Part shown: one piece after another, positions 1 to 8,241 of the stretch
Position numbering within the stretch: the stretch's first letter is position 1
Layout: every line of letters begins with the position of its first letter
Assembly: GCA_025352585.1 (NCBI GenBank)
Contig: JANXTD010000060.1
Span: 1-14,110, forward strand
Direction: 5' to 3'
From: Fimbriiglobus sp.
GTDB taxonomy: Bacteria > Planctomycetota > Planctomycetia > Gemmatales > Gemmataceae
DNA length: 14,110 nucleotides
Position numbers and translations under genes: made by a program
Notes under the pieces: model-generated
Database searches by the model: none
What the model saw: only the letters and a program-made list of their open reading frames with translations
Told to the model about the DNA's origin: nothing

Positions 1-1884
1 GATCTCGCTGATGACCAGTTCGAGGTCGCCGCCGGCCTCCGCCTTGATATACCGCTCCGCCGCCTCGACGTAGCCCTCCGTCGCCTCGATCCGCGTGCCG
101 GACGGCAGGCGCAGGGTCACTTCAAAGGCCCCGGCATCGACCTCCGGGAAGAACTCGCGGCGCAGGCTCGGCCCGAGCAGGACGACGACCAGGGCGAGCA
201 GGCCGTAGGCCCCGGCCACCACCGCGAGCCGCGCCCGCATCGCCACCCCGAGGAGCCGGACGTAGGCCCGGATGCCGGCGTCGAGGACCGCCTCCCAGCG
301 GCCGAACAGCCGGCCGATCGGGCCGCGGGCCGGCGGCAGTTCGTGCCCGTTTCTGTGCTGGTAGTCCTCCGCGTGCGACTCGTGGCCGACCGCCGCGTGC
401 CCCCGCAGCCAGCCGGCGCAGCGGGCCGGGACGAGCGTGAGCGACACGAAGTAGGCGATCAGCACGGCGAACGCCACGGCCAGGAAGAGCGGCATGAACA
501 TGAACGCCCCGAGGCCGGGGATGAGCGCTAAGGGCAGCAGCACCAGCAGCGTGCAGAAGGTGGCCGCGAGGCTCGGCAGGGCCACCTCGCTCGCCCCGAG
601 GTACGCCGCCTCCCTCGGCCTCGCCCCCAGCCCCAGGTGCCGGTGGGTGTTCTCCAGGACGACGATGGCCAGATCGACCAGCGGCCCGATGGCCAGGGCG
701 AACCCGGCCAGCGTCATCACGTTGATCGACTGCCCGGCGGCGGCCATGCACGCCACCGCCCCGAGGATGGCGACCGGGATGGTCAGGACCGCGATCAGCG
801 TCATCCGCCACTCGCCGAGGAACAGTAGGATGACGAGCGAGCAGAGGACCGCCCCCAAAACACCCTCCTCCGTGAGGCTGCGGATGGCGCTCTCGACGTA
901 CACCGACTGGTCCATGACCAGCTTCAGGTCCACGTCCGGGGTGGTCAGCCGGTCCTTCATGTCGGGCAGGTTGGCCTTCAGGTTGCCGACCACGCCGAGC
1001 GTGCTGGCCCCCTGCTGCCGGTACACCGGGACGTACACCTGGCGGCGTCCGTCCACGCGGACAATGTTGGTCTGGATCAGGCTGGAGTCCTTCGGCACGG
1101 CCACGTCGCGAAGGAACACGACGCTGCCGCTCGGGTCCGTCTTGATGGGCACGTCGCCCATCCGCTCGACCACCTCGTAGAGCGAGTTGGAGTCCAGCAC
1201 GTAGCTGGTGTTGCCGATCTTCGCCCCGCCCGCCGGGAGCAGCATGTTGTACCGGTCCAGGGCGTCCATCACGTCCATCGGCGAGAGGTTGCGGGCCTGG
1301 AGCTTCTGCCGGTCGAGGAACGCGAGGACGGTCCGCATCCGGCCCCCGTACACCACCGGGGCGTTCGACCCCGGTGAGGCCATCACCATGTTGCGCACCT
1401 GGTACCGGGCGGTGTCGTACAGCGTCGATTCGTCCTGCGACTTCGAGTTCAGGGCGACGATGCACACCGGCGTGGCCGCGGTCGGGTCGTAGGGCAGGAT
1501 GACCGGCGGGAGCGTGCCGGGCGGCAGGTTCGGGATCGCGGCAGTCGCGAGGGAGTTGACCTGGGTCAGCGCCGCACTCGGGTCGGTGTCGTCCGAGTAG
1601 TAGTTGCGGATGACGCTCGCCCCGATGATCGAGCGGCTCTCTTGTCGGCGCGTCCCGGCGGCCTGCCCGACCCAGCGCTCCATGCGGGCGGTGATGTCGG
1701 CCTCGACGTTCGTGGCCGACATGCCGCCATAGAAGGTGAGCACCTGCACCGACGGCGACTTGTACACCGGTAAGATGTCGGCGGGGATCGTGGCCAGCGC
1801 GACGCCCCCGGCCATGACGACGGTCAGCATCAGCACGGTGATCGCGCGGGGGTTCCCGAGCGAGAAGCGGATCAACCCGGTCAT
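1..1884 (-). CDS. RND efflux permease (AcrB/HAE-like), N-terminal 628 residues, truncated by the window edge
   Basis: Inner-membrane proton-driven pump subunit of a tripartite efflux complex. The ATG at 1884 gives MTGLIRFSLGNPRAITVLML, a typical RND N terminus with the first membrane helix at about residues 12-31. A GGAG lies about 10 nt upstream. The frame is open to base 1, so roughly the last 40% of a normal protein of about 1000 residues is missing. The porter domain follows helix 1 (NVEADIT, then a PNLPPGTLPP segment). The next helices include the conserved stretch NVMTLAGFALAIGPLVDLAIV. In this TM4 motif AcrB has two adjacent aspartates (D407/D408); here the first is kept (D404) and the second is Leu405. 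CusA-type metal pumps also have a single Asp at this place, so the motif does not settle the substrate. The gene follows its adaptor gene by 82 bp and is presumably expressed from the sigma54 promoter at 3402-3416. Substrate unknown; family assignment is secure. Confidence 0.93.
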   Translation of the reverse strand, partial: MTGLIRFSLGNPRAITVLMLTVVMAGGVALATIPADILPVYKSPSVQVLTFYGGMSATNVEADITARMERWVGQAAGTRRQESRSIIGASVIRNYYSDDTDPSAALTQVNSLATAAIPNLPPGTLPPVILPYDPTAATPVCIVALNSKSQDESTLYDTARYQVRNMVMASPGSNAPVVYGGRMRTVLAFLDRQKLQARNLSPMDVMDALDRYNMLLPAGGAKIGNTSYVLDSNSLYEVVERMGDVPIKTDPSGSVVFLRDVAVPKDSSLIQTNIVRVDGRRQVYVPVYRQQGASTLGVVGNLKANLPDMKDRLTTPDVDLKLVMDQSVYVESAIRSLTEEGVLGAVLCSLVILLFLGEWRMTLIAVLTIPVAILGAVACMAAAGQSINVMTLAGFALAIGPLVDLAIVVLENTHRHLGLGARPREAAYLGASEVALPSLAATFCTLLVLLPLALIPGLGAFMFMPLFLAVAFAVLIAYFVSLTLVPARCAGWLRGHAAVGHESHAEDYQHRNGHELPPARGPIGRLFGRWEAVLDAGIRAYVRLLGVAMRARLAVVAGAYGLLALVVVLLGPSLRREFFPEVDAGAFEVTLRLPSGTRIEATEGYVEAAERYIKAEAGGDLELVISEI

Positions 1885-1966
1885 GCGACAATCACTCCGA
1901 GAAGTTGCGAGGCGAGTCGGGGAGGTGACCCGCGGCGGCGTGGTCAGCGACGAGGTGGGGGGGTGG

Positions 1967-3343
1967 TTAGTGGGCCGAACCCGTGGCGGACACGGCGGTC
2001 CCCTCGGGCACGGGGCGGGACGCCCGGACGACGACGACCTCGGTCGGGGCCAGGCCGGAGAGCACTTCGATCTCGGTCCCGTTGTCGGCCCCGAGCGTCA
2101 CCGGTCGGTGCCGCACCTTGCCGTCCTGCACCACGCGGATGACGGCCCCGGCCCCTTGACGCTCCAGCACGGCGGCGGACGGGACGCGCACCGCCCCCGG
2201 CGAGCCGGCCTCCAGGACCAGAGTCGCCCGCCCGTACATGCCGCGGCGGAGCTTGCCGTCCGTGTTCGGGATGTCCACCTCGGTCCGCATCAGGCGGGTC
2301 GTCGGGTCCTCGGCCTCGGCGGTCCGGGCGACGGCCCCCGCGAACGACCGGCCTGGGAGCGCGTCGATCTCCAGGGTCGCCTTGTCGCCCGCGTCCACGT
2401 ACGCCACGTCCCGGTCCGGCACTTGCACCACGACCCGCATCTTGTCGGTCCGCTCGACGGTCAGCAGCGGCGTGGTGCCGCCCTGGTCGGCGGCCTTGAC
2501 GAAGTCGCCGGGGTGGAAGCTCCGGCGGGTGACGACGCCGGTGTACGGCGACTTGACGACCGTGTACCCGAGCAGCACCTCGGACTTCGAAAGGTCGGCG
2601 TCGGCCACCCCGACGTTGGCCTTCGCCTCGTCCAGGTCCGCGCCGCCCTGCACGACCTTCGACTTCGCCGCCGCGGCCCGCTCCAGGGCCGCGTTCACCT
2701 GCTCCTTGGCGGTGTTCTCGCCCTCGACCGCCGACTGGTAGAAGTCCTCCTGCTCGTCGGCGAGGCGGGCGTCCACGGCGCGGCTCGCCGCCAACTCCTT
2801 GATCCTCACGAGTTGCTTGTCCCGGTACTGGCGGTAGGCCGACTTCGCCTTGACCGCGACCCTGGCCAACCCGACCGCGGCGTCGGCGGCCCGCGCGTCG
2901 GCCTCCGCCGCCTGGATGCCGGCCTCCACCTGGCGGACCTTGGCCTGCGCGTTCCGGACGCGGGCCTTGTCGCGGTCCACCTGCTTCTCGGACTCCGGGA
3001 CGCTCAGCCGGGCCAGCACGTCCCCGGCTTTCACCCGGCTGCCGATGTCCACCGACTGCTCGGCCAGGAAGCCGGACGCCTTCGCGTAGAGGTCGGCCAT
3101 TTCGAACGGCTCGACCGTGCCCGGCTGGACGCACACCCGCTCGATCCCGCCCGCGCGGGGCCGGGTGACCTCGACGGGCACGGCGGCACCGCCGGGCGTC
3201 GGGGACTCCGCGGCACTCACGGACGCCGTCGGACTCAACGCCGTCGTGATCGGTTCACGCTGCGACCAGGCCAAGTAGCCACCCCCGAGGAGCACCGCCG
3301 CGGCGACGATCCAGCCCAGGCTTTGGCGGAGCTTTCGACTCAT
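1967..3343 (-). CDS. RND membrane-fusion (periplasmic adaptor) protein, HlyD/AcrA family
   Basis: 458 residues; links an inner-membrane RND pump to an outer-membrane channel. It has an N-terminal membrane anchor at about 10-27 with no lipobox, and a low-complexity linker at 32-55. The first lipoyl half-motif is near 82-113 (LYAKASGFLAE, VKAGDVLARL). A long Ala/Glu/Lys-rich coiled-coil hairpin spans about 115-255. The second lipoyl half is at about 258-285 (VVKSPYTGVVTRRSFHPGDFV), followed by beta-barrel and membrane-proximal domains to 450. There is no His- or Met-rich metal segment, so metal specificity cannot be read from it. The start is the ATG at 3343, which gives a normal anchor; I see no clear Shine-Dalgarno. 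It is the first gene behind a strong sigma54 promoter candidate and lies 82 bp upstream of the partner permease. Confidence 0.93.
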   Translation of the reverse strand: MSRKLRQSLGWIVAAAVLLGGGYLAWSQREPITTALSPTASVSAAESPTPGGAAVPVEVTRPRAGGIERVCVQPGTVEPFEMADLYAKASGFLAEQSVDIGSRVKAGDVLARLSVPESEKQVDRDKARVRNAQAKVRQVEAGIQAAEADARAADAAVGLARVAVKAKSAYRQYRDKQLVRIKELAASRAVDARLADEQEDFYQSAVEGENTAKEQVNAALERAAAAKSKVVQGGADLDEAKANVGVADADLSKSEVLLGYTVVKSPYTGVVTRRSFHPGDFVKAADQGGTTPLLTVERTDKMRVVVQVPDRDVAYVDAGDKATLEIDALPGRSFAGAVARTAEAEDPTTRLMRTEVDIPNTDGKLRRGMYGRATLVLEAGSPGAVRVPSAAVLERQGAGAVIRVVQDGKVRHRPVTLGADNGTEIEVLSGLAPTEVVVVRASRPVPEGTAVSATGSAH

Positions 3344-3401
3344 GGCGGTGTACGACCCGTGGCGGCGTGGTTGCGGTGTGACTGGTAGCCCGCCTCCCCA
3401 G

Positions 3402-3416
3402 GCAACCGCCGTACCA
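3402..3416 (-). promoter_or_regulatory. sigma54 (-24/-12) promoter for the adaptor-permease operon
   Basis: Read on the minus strand this is TGGTACGGCGGTTGC. The sigma54 consensus is TGGCACG-N4-TTGC(A/T). All positions match except C to T within the -24 block and a C just after the -12 GC. The invariant GG and GC are present at the correct spacing. Transcription would begin near 3390, about 46 nt before the adaptor ATG at 3343. The gene immediately upstream encodes an NtrC-type activator with an intact GAFTGA sigma54-contact loop, which is strong contextual support. A possible activator site within 30-80 bp upstream is not obvious; only a short inverted repeat (ACAA-N4-TTGT, 3459-3470) and a direct ATGCC repeat 11 bp apart (3440, 3451) are seen. 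Confidence 0.75.
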
Positions 3417-3540
3417 CTCCGCGCCCAATGTCGCGATCAATGCCTAAAGTATGCCCGGACAACGACTTGTGTAGGAAAGGGTGGCGTAGACTCGGTGCGA
3501 AGGGGATCGTGACGCGGGTCGGCGACGGTGAACGACTCGC

Positions 3541-3564
3541 CGCGGCGGGGAAATGCTCGCCGCG
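3541..3564 (-). terminator. Hairpin after the response-regulator gene, likely terminator without a U-run
   Basis: A perfect 7-bp stem (CGCGGCG at 3541-3547 with CGCCGCG at 3558-3564) encloses a 10-nt loop. It begins 7 nt past the regulator stop codon and lies before the sigma54 promoter, where an operon boundary is expected. No run of T follows on the minus strand, so intrinsic termination is uncertain. Confidence 0.4.
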
Positions 3565-3571
3565 CGGTGGG

Positions 3572-5014
3572 CTACTCCCCAGGCGTGTCGCCCTGGTCGG
3601 AGACGACCCTGTCGAGCGTGACCCCCAGTTCGCGGAGCTTGTTGCGAAGCGTCGTGCGGTTGATCCCGAGGCGGTCGCTCGCCTGGGCCTGGTGGCCCTG
3701 GGTCGCCCGCAGCGCCTGGGTCACCAGTGCCCGCTCGACCCGAGCGATGACGCGGCTGTAGACGTTCCCCGCCCCGTCGGTCAGGCACGCCTCGATCAGT
3801 TCTGCCACCGACGGCTCCGGTGGCGACGCCCCCGCAGGCATCCCAACGGTCGCGCCGGTTTCGCCACCCGCGGTCGAAAGGAATTCGGGGAGGACGGTGT
3901 GGCCGGTCGCCCGCAGCAGCACCTCCTTGACGACCCCCTGGAGTTCGCGGACGTTCCCCGGCCACGCCCGACGCGCCCAGAGGTCCAGCACCTCCGGGGA
4001 GAAGGCCCGCACGTCCCGCCCGAACTCGCGGGCGTAGCGGTCCAGGAAGTGGTGGGCCAGTTCGGGGATGTCCTCGCGCCGGTCGCGGAGCGGCGGGACG
4101 CGGACCGTCACCGCGTTCAGCCGGTAGAACAGGTCGCCGCGGAACTTCCCCTCACTGATGAGGGACTCCAGGTCCTTGTTCGTCGCCGCCAGGACGCGGA
4201 CGCGGGTCGTGATCGGCGTACTCCCGCCCACCCGCTCGAACTGCTGCTCCTGCAACAGCCGGAGCATCTTGGCCTGGACCGGCAGCGGCATGTCGCCGAT
4301 CTCGTCGAGCAGCAGCGTCCCGCCGTCGCACTGCTCGAACTTGCCGACCCGCTGCCGCAGCGCCCCGGTGAACGCCCCCTGCTCGTGCCCGAACAGTTCG
4401 CTCTCGACGAGGGACTCCGGCAGGGCGGCGCAGTTGATCGCCAGGAACGGCTTGTTGGCCCGCCGGCTGTGGTGGTAGATCGCCCGCGCGACCAACTCCT
4501 TGCCCGTCCCGCTCTCGCCGCGGATCAGCACGTTCACGTCCTGCGGGGCGACCCGCCCGATGGCCTTGCACATCTCCTGGACCGCCGGCGCGCGGCCCAA
4601 GATGCGGTCCGCGACCGGCTCGCCCGGCAGCACCGCCGGCACCCGCATCAGCCGGGCGGCCTCGAACGCCCGGCCCACGAGGCGGGTGAACGACTCGAGG
4701 TCGAGCGGCTTGAGCAGGTAGTCGAACGCCCCGCGGGTCATCGCCTCGATGGCCGCGTCGGCGGTGCCGCGGGCGGTGATGAGGATGACGGGCCGCCGCG
4801 GGTCGGTCTCGGCGACCCACTTCAGCAACTCCAGCCCCGAGCCGTCGGGCAGTTGCAGGTCCACGACGATCACGTCCGGGCCGTCGGCCCCGACCCGCTC
4901 GCGGCCCTCGGCCACCGTGCCCGCGGTGAGGACCTCGACCTCGGCGCTGGCGAACGCCTTCTGGAACGAGTGCCGGATGACCGGCTCGTCGTCAACGATG
5001 AGCAACTTCGGCAT
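3572..5014 (-). CDS. NtrC-family response regulator, sigma54-dependent transcriptional activator
   Basis: 480 residues; cytoplasmic, ATP-dependent activator of sigma54 RNA polymerase. The receiver domain (1-115) has acidic residues D8/D9, phosphoacceptor D52 (VVDLQLPDG), T80 and K102 (LLKPLD). The AAA+ domain (about 140-370) has Walker A GESGTGKE at 166-173, GAFTGA at 213-218, Walker B LLLDEIGD at 234-241 and arginine-finger-type residues around FRGDLFYRLN (291-300). A Fis-type helix-turn-helix lies at about 425-465 (ASDRLGINRTTLRNKLRELG). All key residues are intact, so it should be functional. The ATG at 5014 has an excellent GAGGAGG 6 nt upstream. The reading frame overlaps the end of the kinase gene by 23 bp, suggesting translational coupling. 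The sigma54 promoter in the next intergenic region is its obvious candidate target. Confidence 0.96.
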   Translation of the reverse strand: MPKLLIVDDEPVIRHSFQKAFASAEVEVLTAGTVAEGRERVGADGPDVIVVDLQLPDGSGLELLKWVAETDPRRPVILITARGTADAAIEAMTRGAFDYLLKPLDLESFTRLVGRAFEAARLMRVPAVLPGEPVADRILGRAPAVQEMCKAIGRVAPQDVNVLIRGESGTGKELVARAIYHHSRRANKPFLAINCAALPESLVESELFGHEQGAFTGALRQRVGKFEQCDGGTLLLDEIGDMPLPVQAKMLRLLQEQQFERVGGSTPITTRVRVLAATNKDLESLISEGKFRGDLFYRLNAVTVRVPPLRDRREDIPELAHHFLDRYAREFGRDVRAFSPEVLDLWARRAWPGNVRELQGVVKEVLLRATGHTVLPEFLSTAGGETGATVGMPAGASPPEPSVAELIEACLTDGAGNVYSRVIARVERALVTQALRATQGHQAQASDRLGINRTTLRNKLRELGVTLDRVVSDQGDTPGE

Positions 5015-6488
5015 CGGCGGCCTCCTCGGCGGGTAGCGTCACGGTGAAGCAGGCCCCGCCTCCGGGCCGGTTGCCCGCCTCCAGGCTGCCGCCGTGGTCC
5101 GCGGCGATCCGCCGGGCCACCACCAGCCCGAGGCCGGTGCCGGTCCGCTTGTTCGTGGCGAAGGGCGTGAAGAGCGTGGCCGACATTTCCGGGGGGATGC
5201 CGGGTCCGGTGTCACTGACCGTGATGACGACGGCGTCCCGCGTCGATCCGCCCGCCTCGACGACAACCGACCCGCCCGGCGGGGTCGCGTCGAGGGCGTT
5301 CAGGAGCAAGTTGGTGAGCAACGAGAGGAATTGGTCCGGGTCGAGGCGCGCGACGAGCGGCCCGGCGGGCGGCGCGGATTCGACCGCGACGCCGGCCCGC
5401 TCGGCCTGGGCCGCCACGATCCCGACGGCCCGCGCGACCGTCGGCCAGACATCCTGCGGGCGGCGGACGGGCGGGGCGGGCTTGGCGTAATCGAGCAGCG
5501 CTTGAACGGTCCGTTCGAGCCGGGCGATCTCGTCCCGGATCAGGCCCAAGTCCGCCCCGGTCAGGGGCGACGGGCGCGACGGGCGGACGGCGGCCTCGAC
5601 CATCATCTTGATCCCGGTCAGCGGGTTGCGTAACTCGTGGGCGACCCCGGCGGCCAGGTTCCCGACCGCCGCCAGTTGCTCGGCCCTCAGCAAGTCCCGC
5701 TCCTGGTCTTGGAGTCGCCGGCACATCGCGCCGACGCGGTCCACGACCGCGCCGAGTTGCCGGTCCAGGTCGGCGAGCGACTCGGGTCGGTCGAGGGTGA
5801 TCTGGCCCACGTCCTGGTCGAGGTGCGACTGCGCGGCCTGGACGCGGACGAACAGCCGGGCCACCCGGCGGGACAGGCTCCGGGCCGTCGCGTAGCCGCC
5901 GATTAGCCCGGCCAGTGGCCCGACCAGGCCGGCGAGCAGGAGGAACCGCCCGGCCCACCGCGTCTGCTCCTCGCTCCGCGCGGTGACCTCCGCCATCCGG
6001 GCCTGGGACCGCTCGACCAGGCGTCCGCAGGGCACCAGGAGCGACCTCACGCGGTGGGCGTCCGCCCAGGCCGCGAGGTCGCCCACGATGCGGAACTCCG
6101 GCTGCGTCCGGAGGTCGTTGGTCAACTCAGCCTCGTACCTCACCCAGCCGGCGTGAATCTCGGCCAGGTCCGCCCGGTCGTCCGCCGCGACCGCCGACTG
6201 GTCGAGGGCGTCCAACGACGCCAGGAACTGACTCCGGTCCTCGGCGACCTGGGCGCGGCGCGCGTCCGTCGGGCCGGCGGCCTGCACGATGGTATGGACG
6301 CGGTACTCGCGGAGGTGAATCTGAGCCTGCTGCGCCGCCCGCAACCGCGCGGCGTCCGCCCGGAACGAGTCGCCGAGTTCGGCCTGAAGGCGGTGGATGG
6401 AGGCGGTCCCGAACAGGCAGGCGACAGCGAGCAGCAGGCACAAGCCGACGACGGGCCAGGCGGTGGGTGGGAATGATCGCCGCGGCAT
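4992..6488 (-). CDS. Membrane-bound sensor histidine kinase
   Basis: 498 residues; autophosphorylating sensor of a two-component pair with the overlapping regulator gene. Membrane helices at about 12-29 and 181-200 bracket a mostly helical periplasmic region of about 150 residues with one cysteine (C154) and no metal-binding His cluster. A HAMP-like linker follows, then the dimerisation/H-box LAAGVAHELRNPLTGIK with phosphoacceptor His284. The catalytic domain shows the N-box LLTNLLLNALD (N397), the G1 box DTGPGIPPEM (426-435), an F-box LFTPFATNK and the G2 box GTGLGLVVARRIAADHGG. The architecture resembles NtrB/ZraS-type kinases that pair with NtrC-like regulators. The ATG at 6488 has GAAGGG about 7 nt upstream. 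The signal is unknown; the setting beside metal pumps suggests metal or envelope stress, but that is inference. Confidence 0.95.
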   Translation of the reverse strand: MPRRSFPPTAWPVVGLCLLLAVACLFGTASIHRLQAELGDSFRADAARLRAAQQAQIHLREYRVHTIVQAAGPTDARRAQVAEDRSQFLASLDALDQSAVAADDRADLAEIHAGWVRYEAELTNDLRTQPEFRIVGDLAAWADAHRVRSLLVPCGRLVERSQARMAEVTARSEEQTRWAGRFLLLAGLVGPLAGLIGGYATARSLSRRVARLFVRVQAAQSHLDQDVGQITLDRPESLADLDRQLGAVVDRVGAMCRRLQDQERDLLRAEQLAAVGNLAAGVAHELRNPLTGIKMMVEAAVRPSRPSPLTGADLGLIRDEIARLERTVQALLDYAKPAPPVRRPQDVWPTVARAVGIVAAQAERAGVAVESAPPAGPLVARLDPDQFLSLLTNLLLNALDATPPGGSVVVEAGGSTRDAVVITVSDTGPGIPPEMSATLFTPFATNKRTGTGLGLVVARRIAADHGGSLEAGNRPGGGACFTVTLPAEEAADAEVAHR

Positions 6489-6518
6489 GGCTCGCCCTTC
6501 GTTCTCGGCACCGGCGTC

Positions 6519-6532
6519 CCGCAGGACTGCGG
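6519..6532 (-). terminator. Weak hairpin between the sulfur operon and the kinase gene
   Basis: A 5-bp stem (CCGCA/TGCGG) with a 4-nt loop lies 48 nt beyond the reductase stop and about 30 nt before the kinase ATG. There is no T-run. It could equally be part of the kinase leader. No convincing sigma70 promoter is visible in the 91-bp gap, so the kinase may be read through from the sulfur operon. Confidence 0.2.
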
Positions 6533-6579
6533 CGGCAGTGTCAGTTTACGCGGGCGGCGAAGTGGGGCGGGGTTTTCGG

Positions 6580-8241
6580 TCACCCGGTCGTCCCCTCAGG
6601 GCGAGCGGTCGTGTGCAACTGGTAGGTCTTGTAGCCGCCGCCCAGGTTCGACACGTCGAACCCGTGCTGCATCAGGATGCGGGTGGCGAGGTAGCCCCGC
6701 TGACCGACCTGACAGTACGCCACGACGGGGCGGCCCTTCGGCAACTCGGCGAGGCGACCCCGCAACTCGTCCACGGGGATGTTCACCGCGCCGGGGATGT
6801 GGCCGGCGGCGAACTCCGGCGGCGTCCGCACGTCGAGCAACAGCGGCTTGTCGGCCAAGCCGGCGACGGCCTCCCAGTCGGTCTGCGGGTGATCCCCCCG
6901 CAGCAGCCCGCCGGCCACGAACCCGGCCATGTTCACCGTGTCCTTCGCCGATCCGAACTGCGGGGCGTTGCACAACTCCATCTCTTCGAGGTCGAACACC
7001 GTCATCCCGGCCTGAATCGCCACGGCCAGCACGTCGATCCGCTTGTCCACCCCGGCCCCGCCGACGGCCTGCGCGCCGAGCAGCTTGCCGGTCGCGGGGT
7101 CGAAGGTCACCTTCAGCGACAGGCCCTCCGCGCCGGGGTAGTAGCCGGCGTGGTGGGCCGCGTGGACGTACACCTTGCGGTACGGCCTGCCCGCGCGCTT
7201 CAGCGACTTCTCCGACTGGCCGGTCGCCGCCGCCGTGTGGCCGAAGAACCCGAGGATGGCCGTCGCCTGCGTGCCGCGGTACTTCGACGCCCGCCCGAAG
7301 GCGTTGTCGGCGGCGATGCGGCCCTGGCGGTTCGCCGGACCCGCGAGCGGCACCTGGGTGCGCTCGCCGGTGCCGAACTCCGCCGTCTCGACGGCGTCCC
7401 CGACCGCGAAGATGTCCGGGTCGGTCGTCTGGAGGAACTCGTTGACGCGGACGCCGCCGCGCGGCCCGACTTCGAGGCCGGCCCGGACCGCGAGCGGGTT
7501 CTCGGGCCGCACGCCGACGCCCAGCACCACCAGTTGGGCGGTGCGGCTGTCGCCGGACGTGAGGGTGACCGTCACGCCCTCCGGGCCGGGGGCGATCGCC
7601 TCGGCGGTCTGGCCGAGCAGCACCTCGACGCCCCTCTCGCGCAGGGCGGCGAGTATCGCCGTCGTCATCTCCGCGTCGAACGCCGACAGCACCTGCCGGT
7701 TGCGGTCGAGGATTGTCGTGGCGACGCCGCGGCGGACGAAATTCTCGGCCAACTCCAGGCCGATGAACCCGGCCCCGACGATGACGGCCCGCCGGACGCC
7801 GCCGTCCACCAGTGCTTTGATGCGGTCGGCGTCACCGAGGGTGCGGAGGGTGAACACGGTCGGCAGGTCGGCCCCCGGAATCGGCGGGCGGACCGGGGCG
7901 GCACCGGGGGCGAGGATCAGCTTGTCGTAACCCTCCTCGTAGACCCGGCCCGTGTCCAGGTCGCGCACCCGAACCGTCTTGGCGTGCCGGTCGATGGCCT
8001 CGACCTCGCTGCGCGTCCGCACGTCGAGCCGGAACCGCTCGCGGAGCCGCACCGCGGTGGTGACGAGCAGCTTGTCTCGCTGTGGGATGACCTCGCCGAC
8101 GTGGTACGGCAGGCCGCAGTTGGCGAACGACACGTCCGGCCCGCGCTCGAGCAGGACGATCTCCGCGGCTTCCGACAGGCGGCGGGCGCGGGCCGCCGCC
8201 GACGCACCTCCCGCGACGCCCCCGACGATGACGAGCTTCAT
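6580..8241 (-). CDS. CoA-disulfide/persulfide reductase fused to C-terminal rhodanese domain (CoADR-Rhd type)
   Basis: 553 residues; flavin-dependent NAD(P)H disulfide reductase acting on CoA disulfide, CoA persulfide or polysulfide in the cytoplasm. The N-terminal FAD site IVGGVAGGASAA (5-16) is followed by SFANCGLPYHVG with the single redox Cys42 that defines the CoADR/NADH-oxidase group. The NAD(P)H-binding motif GAGFIG is at 156-161, FAD-binding FAVGDA at 278-283 and the dimerisation domain at about 330-445. A rhodanese domain occupies about 464-545 with the loop CQVGQRG, active-site Cys510. The start at ATG 8241 follows AAGGGG about 7 nt upstream. The frame stays open further upstream, but that part only shadows the preceding gene. 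The ATG overlaps the stop of the upstream rhodanese gene as ATGA. In this family the rhodanese domain is thought to deliver sulfane sulfur to the reductase site; exact substrate is not deducible. Confidence 0.95.
   Translation of the reverse strand: MKLVIVGGVAGGASAAARARRLSEAAEIVLLERGPDVSFANCGLPYHVGEVIPQRDKLLVTTAVRLRERFRLDVRTRSEVEAIDRHAKTVRVRDLDTGRVYEEGYDKLILAPGAAPVRPPIPGADLPTVFTLRTLGDADRIKALVDGGVRRAVIVGAGFIGLELAENFVRRGVATTILDRNRQVLSAFDAEMTTAILAALRERGVEVLLGQTAEAIAPGPEGVTVTLTSGDSRTAQLVVLGVGVRPENPLAVRAGLEVGPRGGVRVNEFLQTTDPDIFAVGDAVETAEFGTGERTQVPLAGPANRQGRIAADNAFGRASKYRGTQATAILGFFGHTAAATGQSEKSLKRAGRPYRKVYVHAAHHAGYYPGAEGLSLKVTFDPATGKLLGAQAVGGAGVDKRIDVLAVAIQAGMTVFDLEEMELCNAPQFGSAKDTVNMAGFVAGGLLRGDHPQTDWEAVAGLADKPLLLDVRTPPEFAAGHIPGAVNIPVDELRGRLAELPKGRPVVAYCQVGQRGYLATRILMQHGFDVSNLGGGYKTYQLHTTARPEGTTG

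Noticed and set aside
122..1891. Minus-strand open frame starting from TTG at 1891
   Set aside because: It is a different frame of the same DNA with a Pro/Arg/Gly-rich product; the ATG 1884 frame gives a clear RND permease.
1736..3388. Long plus-strand open frame opposite the adaptor gene
   Set aside because: It is rich in Arg, Gly, His and Pro with no family features. It is the antisense shadow of a gene with GC-rich third codon positions.
3459..3470. ACAA-N4-TTGT inverted repeat as activator enhancer site
   Set aside because: Only 4-bp arms and no second copy, so too weak to annotate, although the position upstream of the sigma54 promoter is suitable.
3428..5047. 539-codon plus-strand open frame opposite the response-regulator gene
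   Set aside because: Antisense shadow; the minus-strand protein has every expected motif of an NtrC-type activator.
6529..6543. Possible second sigma54 promoter before the kinase gene (TGACACTGCCGCCGC on the minus strand)
   Set aside because: The invariant GG of the -24 element is GA and the TT before GC is CC, and it overlaps a small hairpin.
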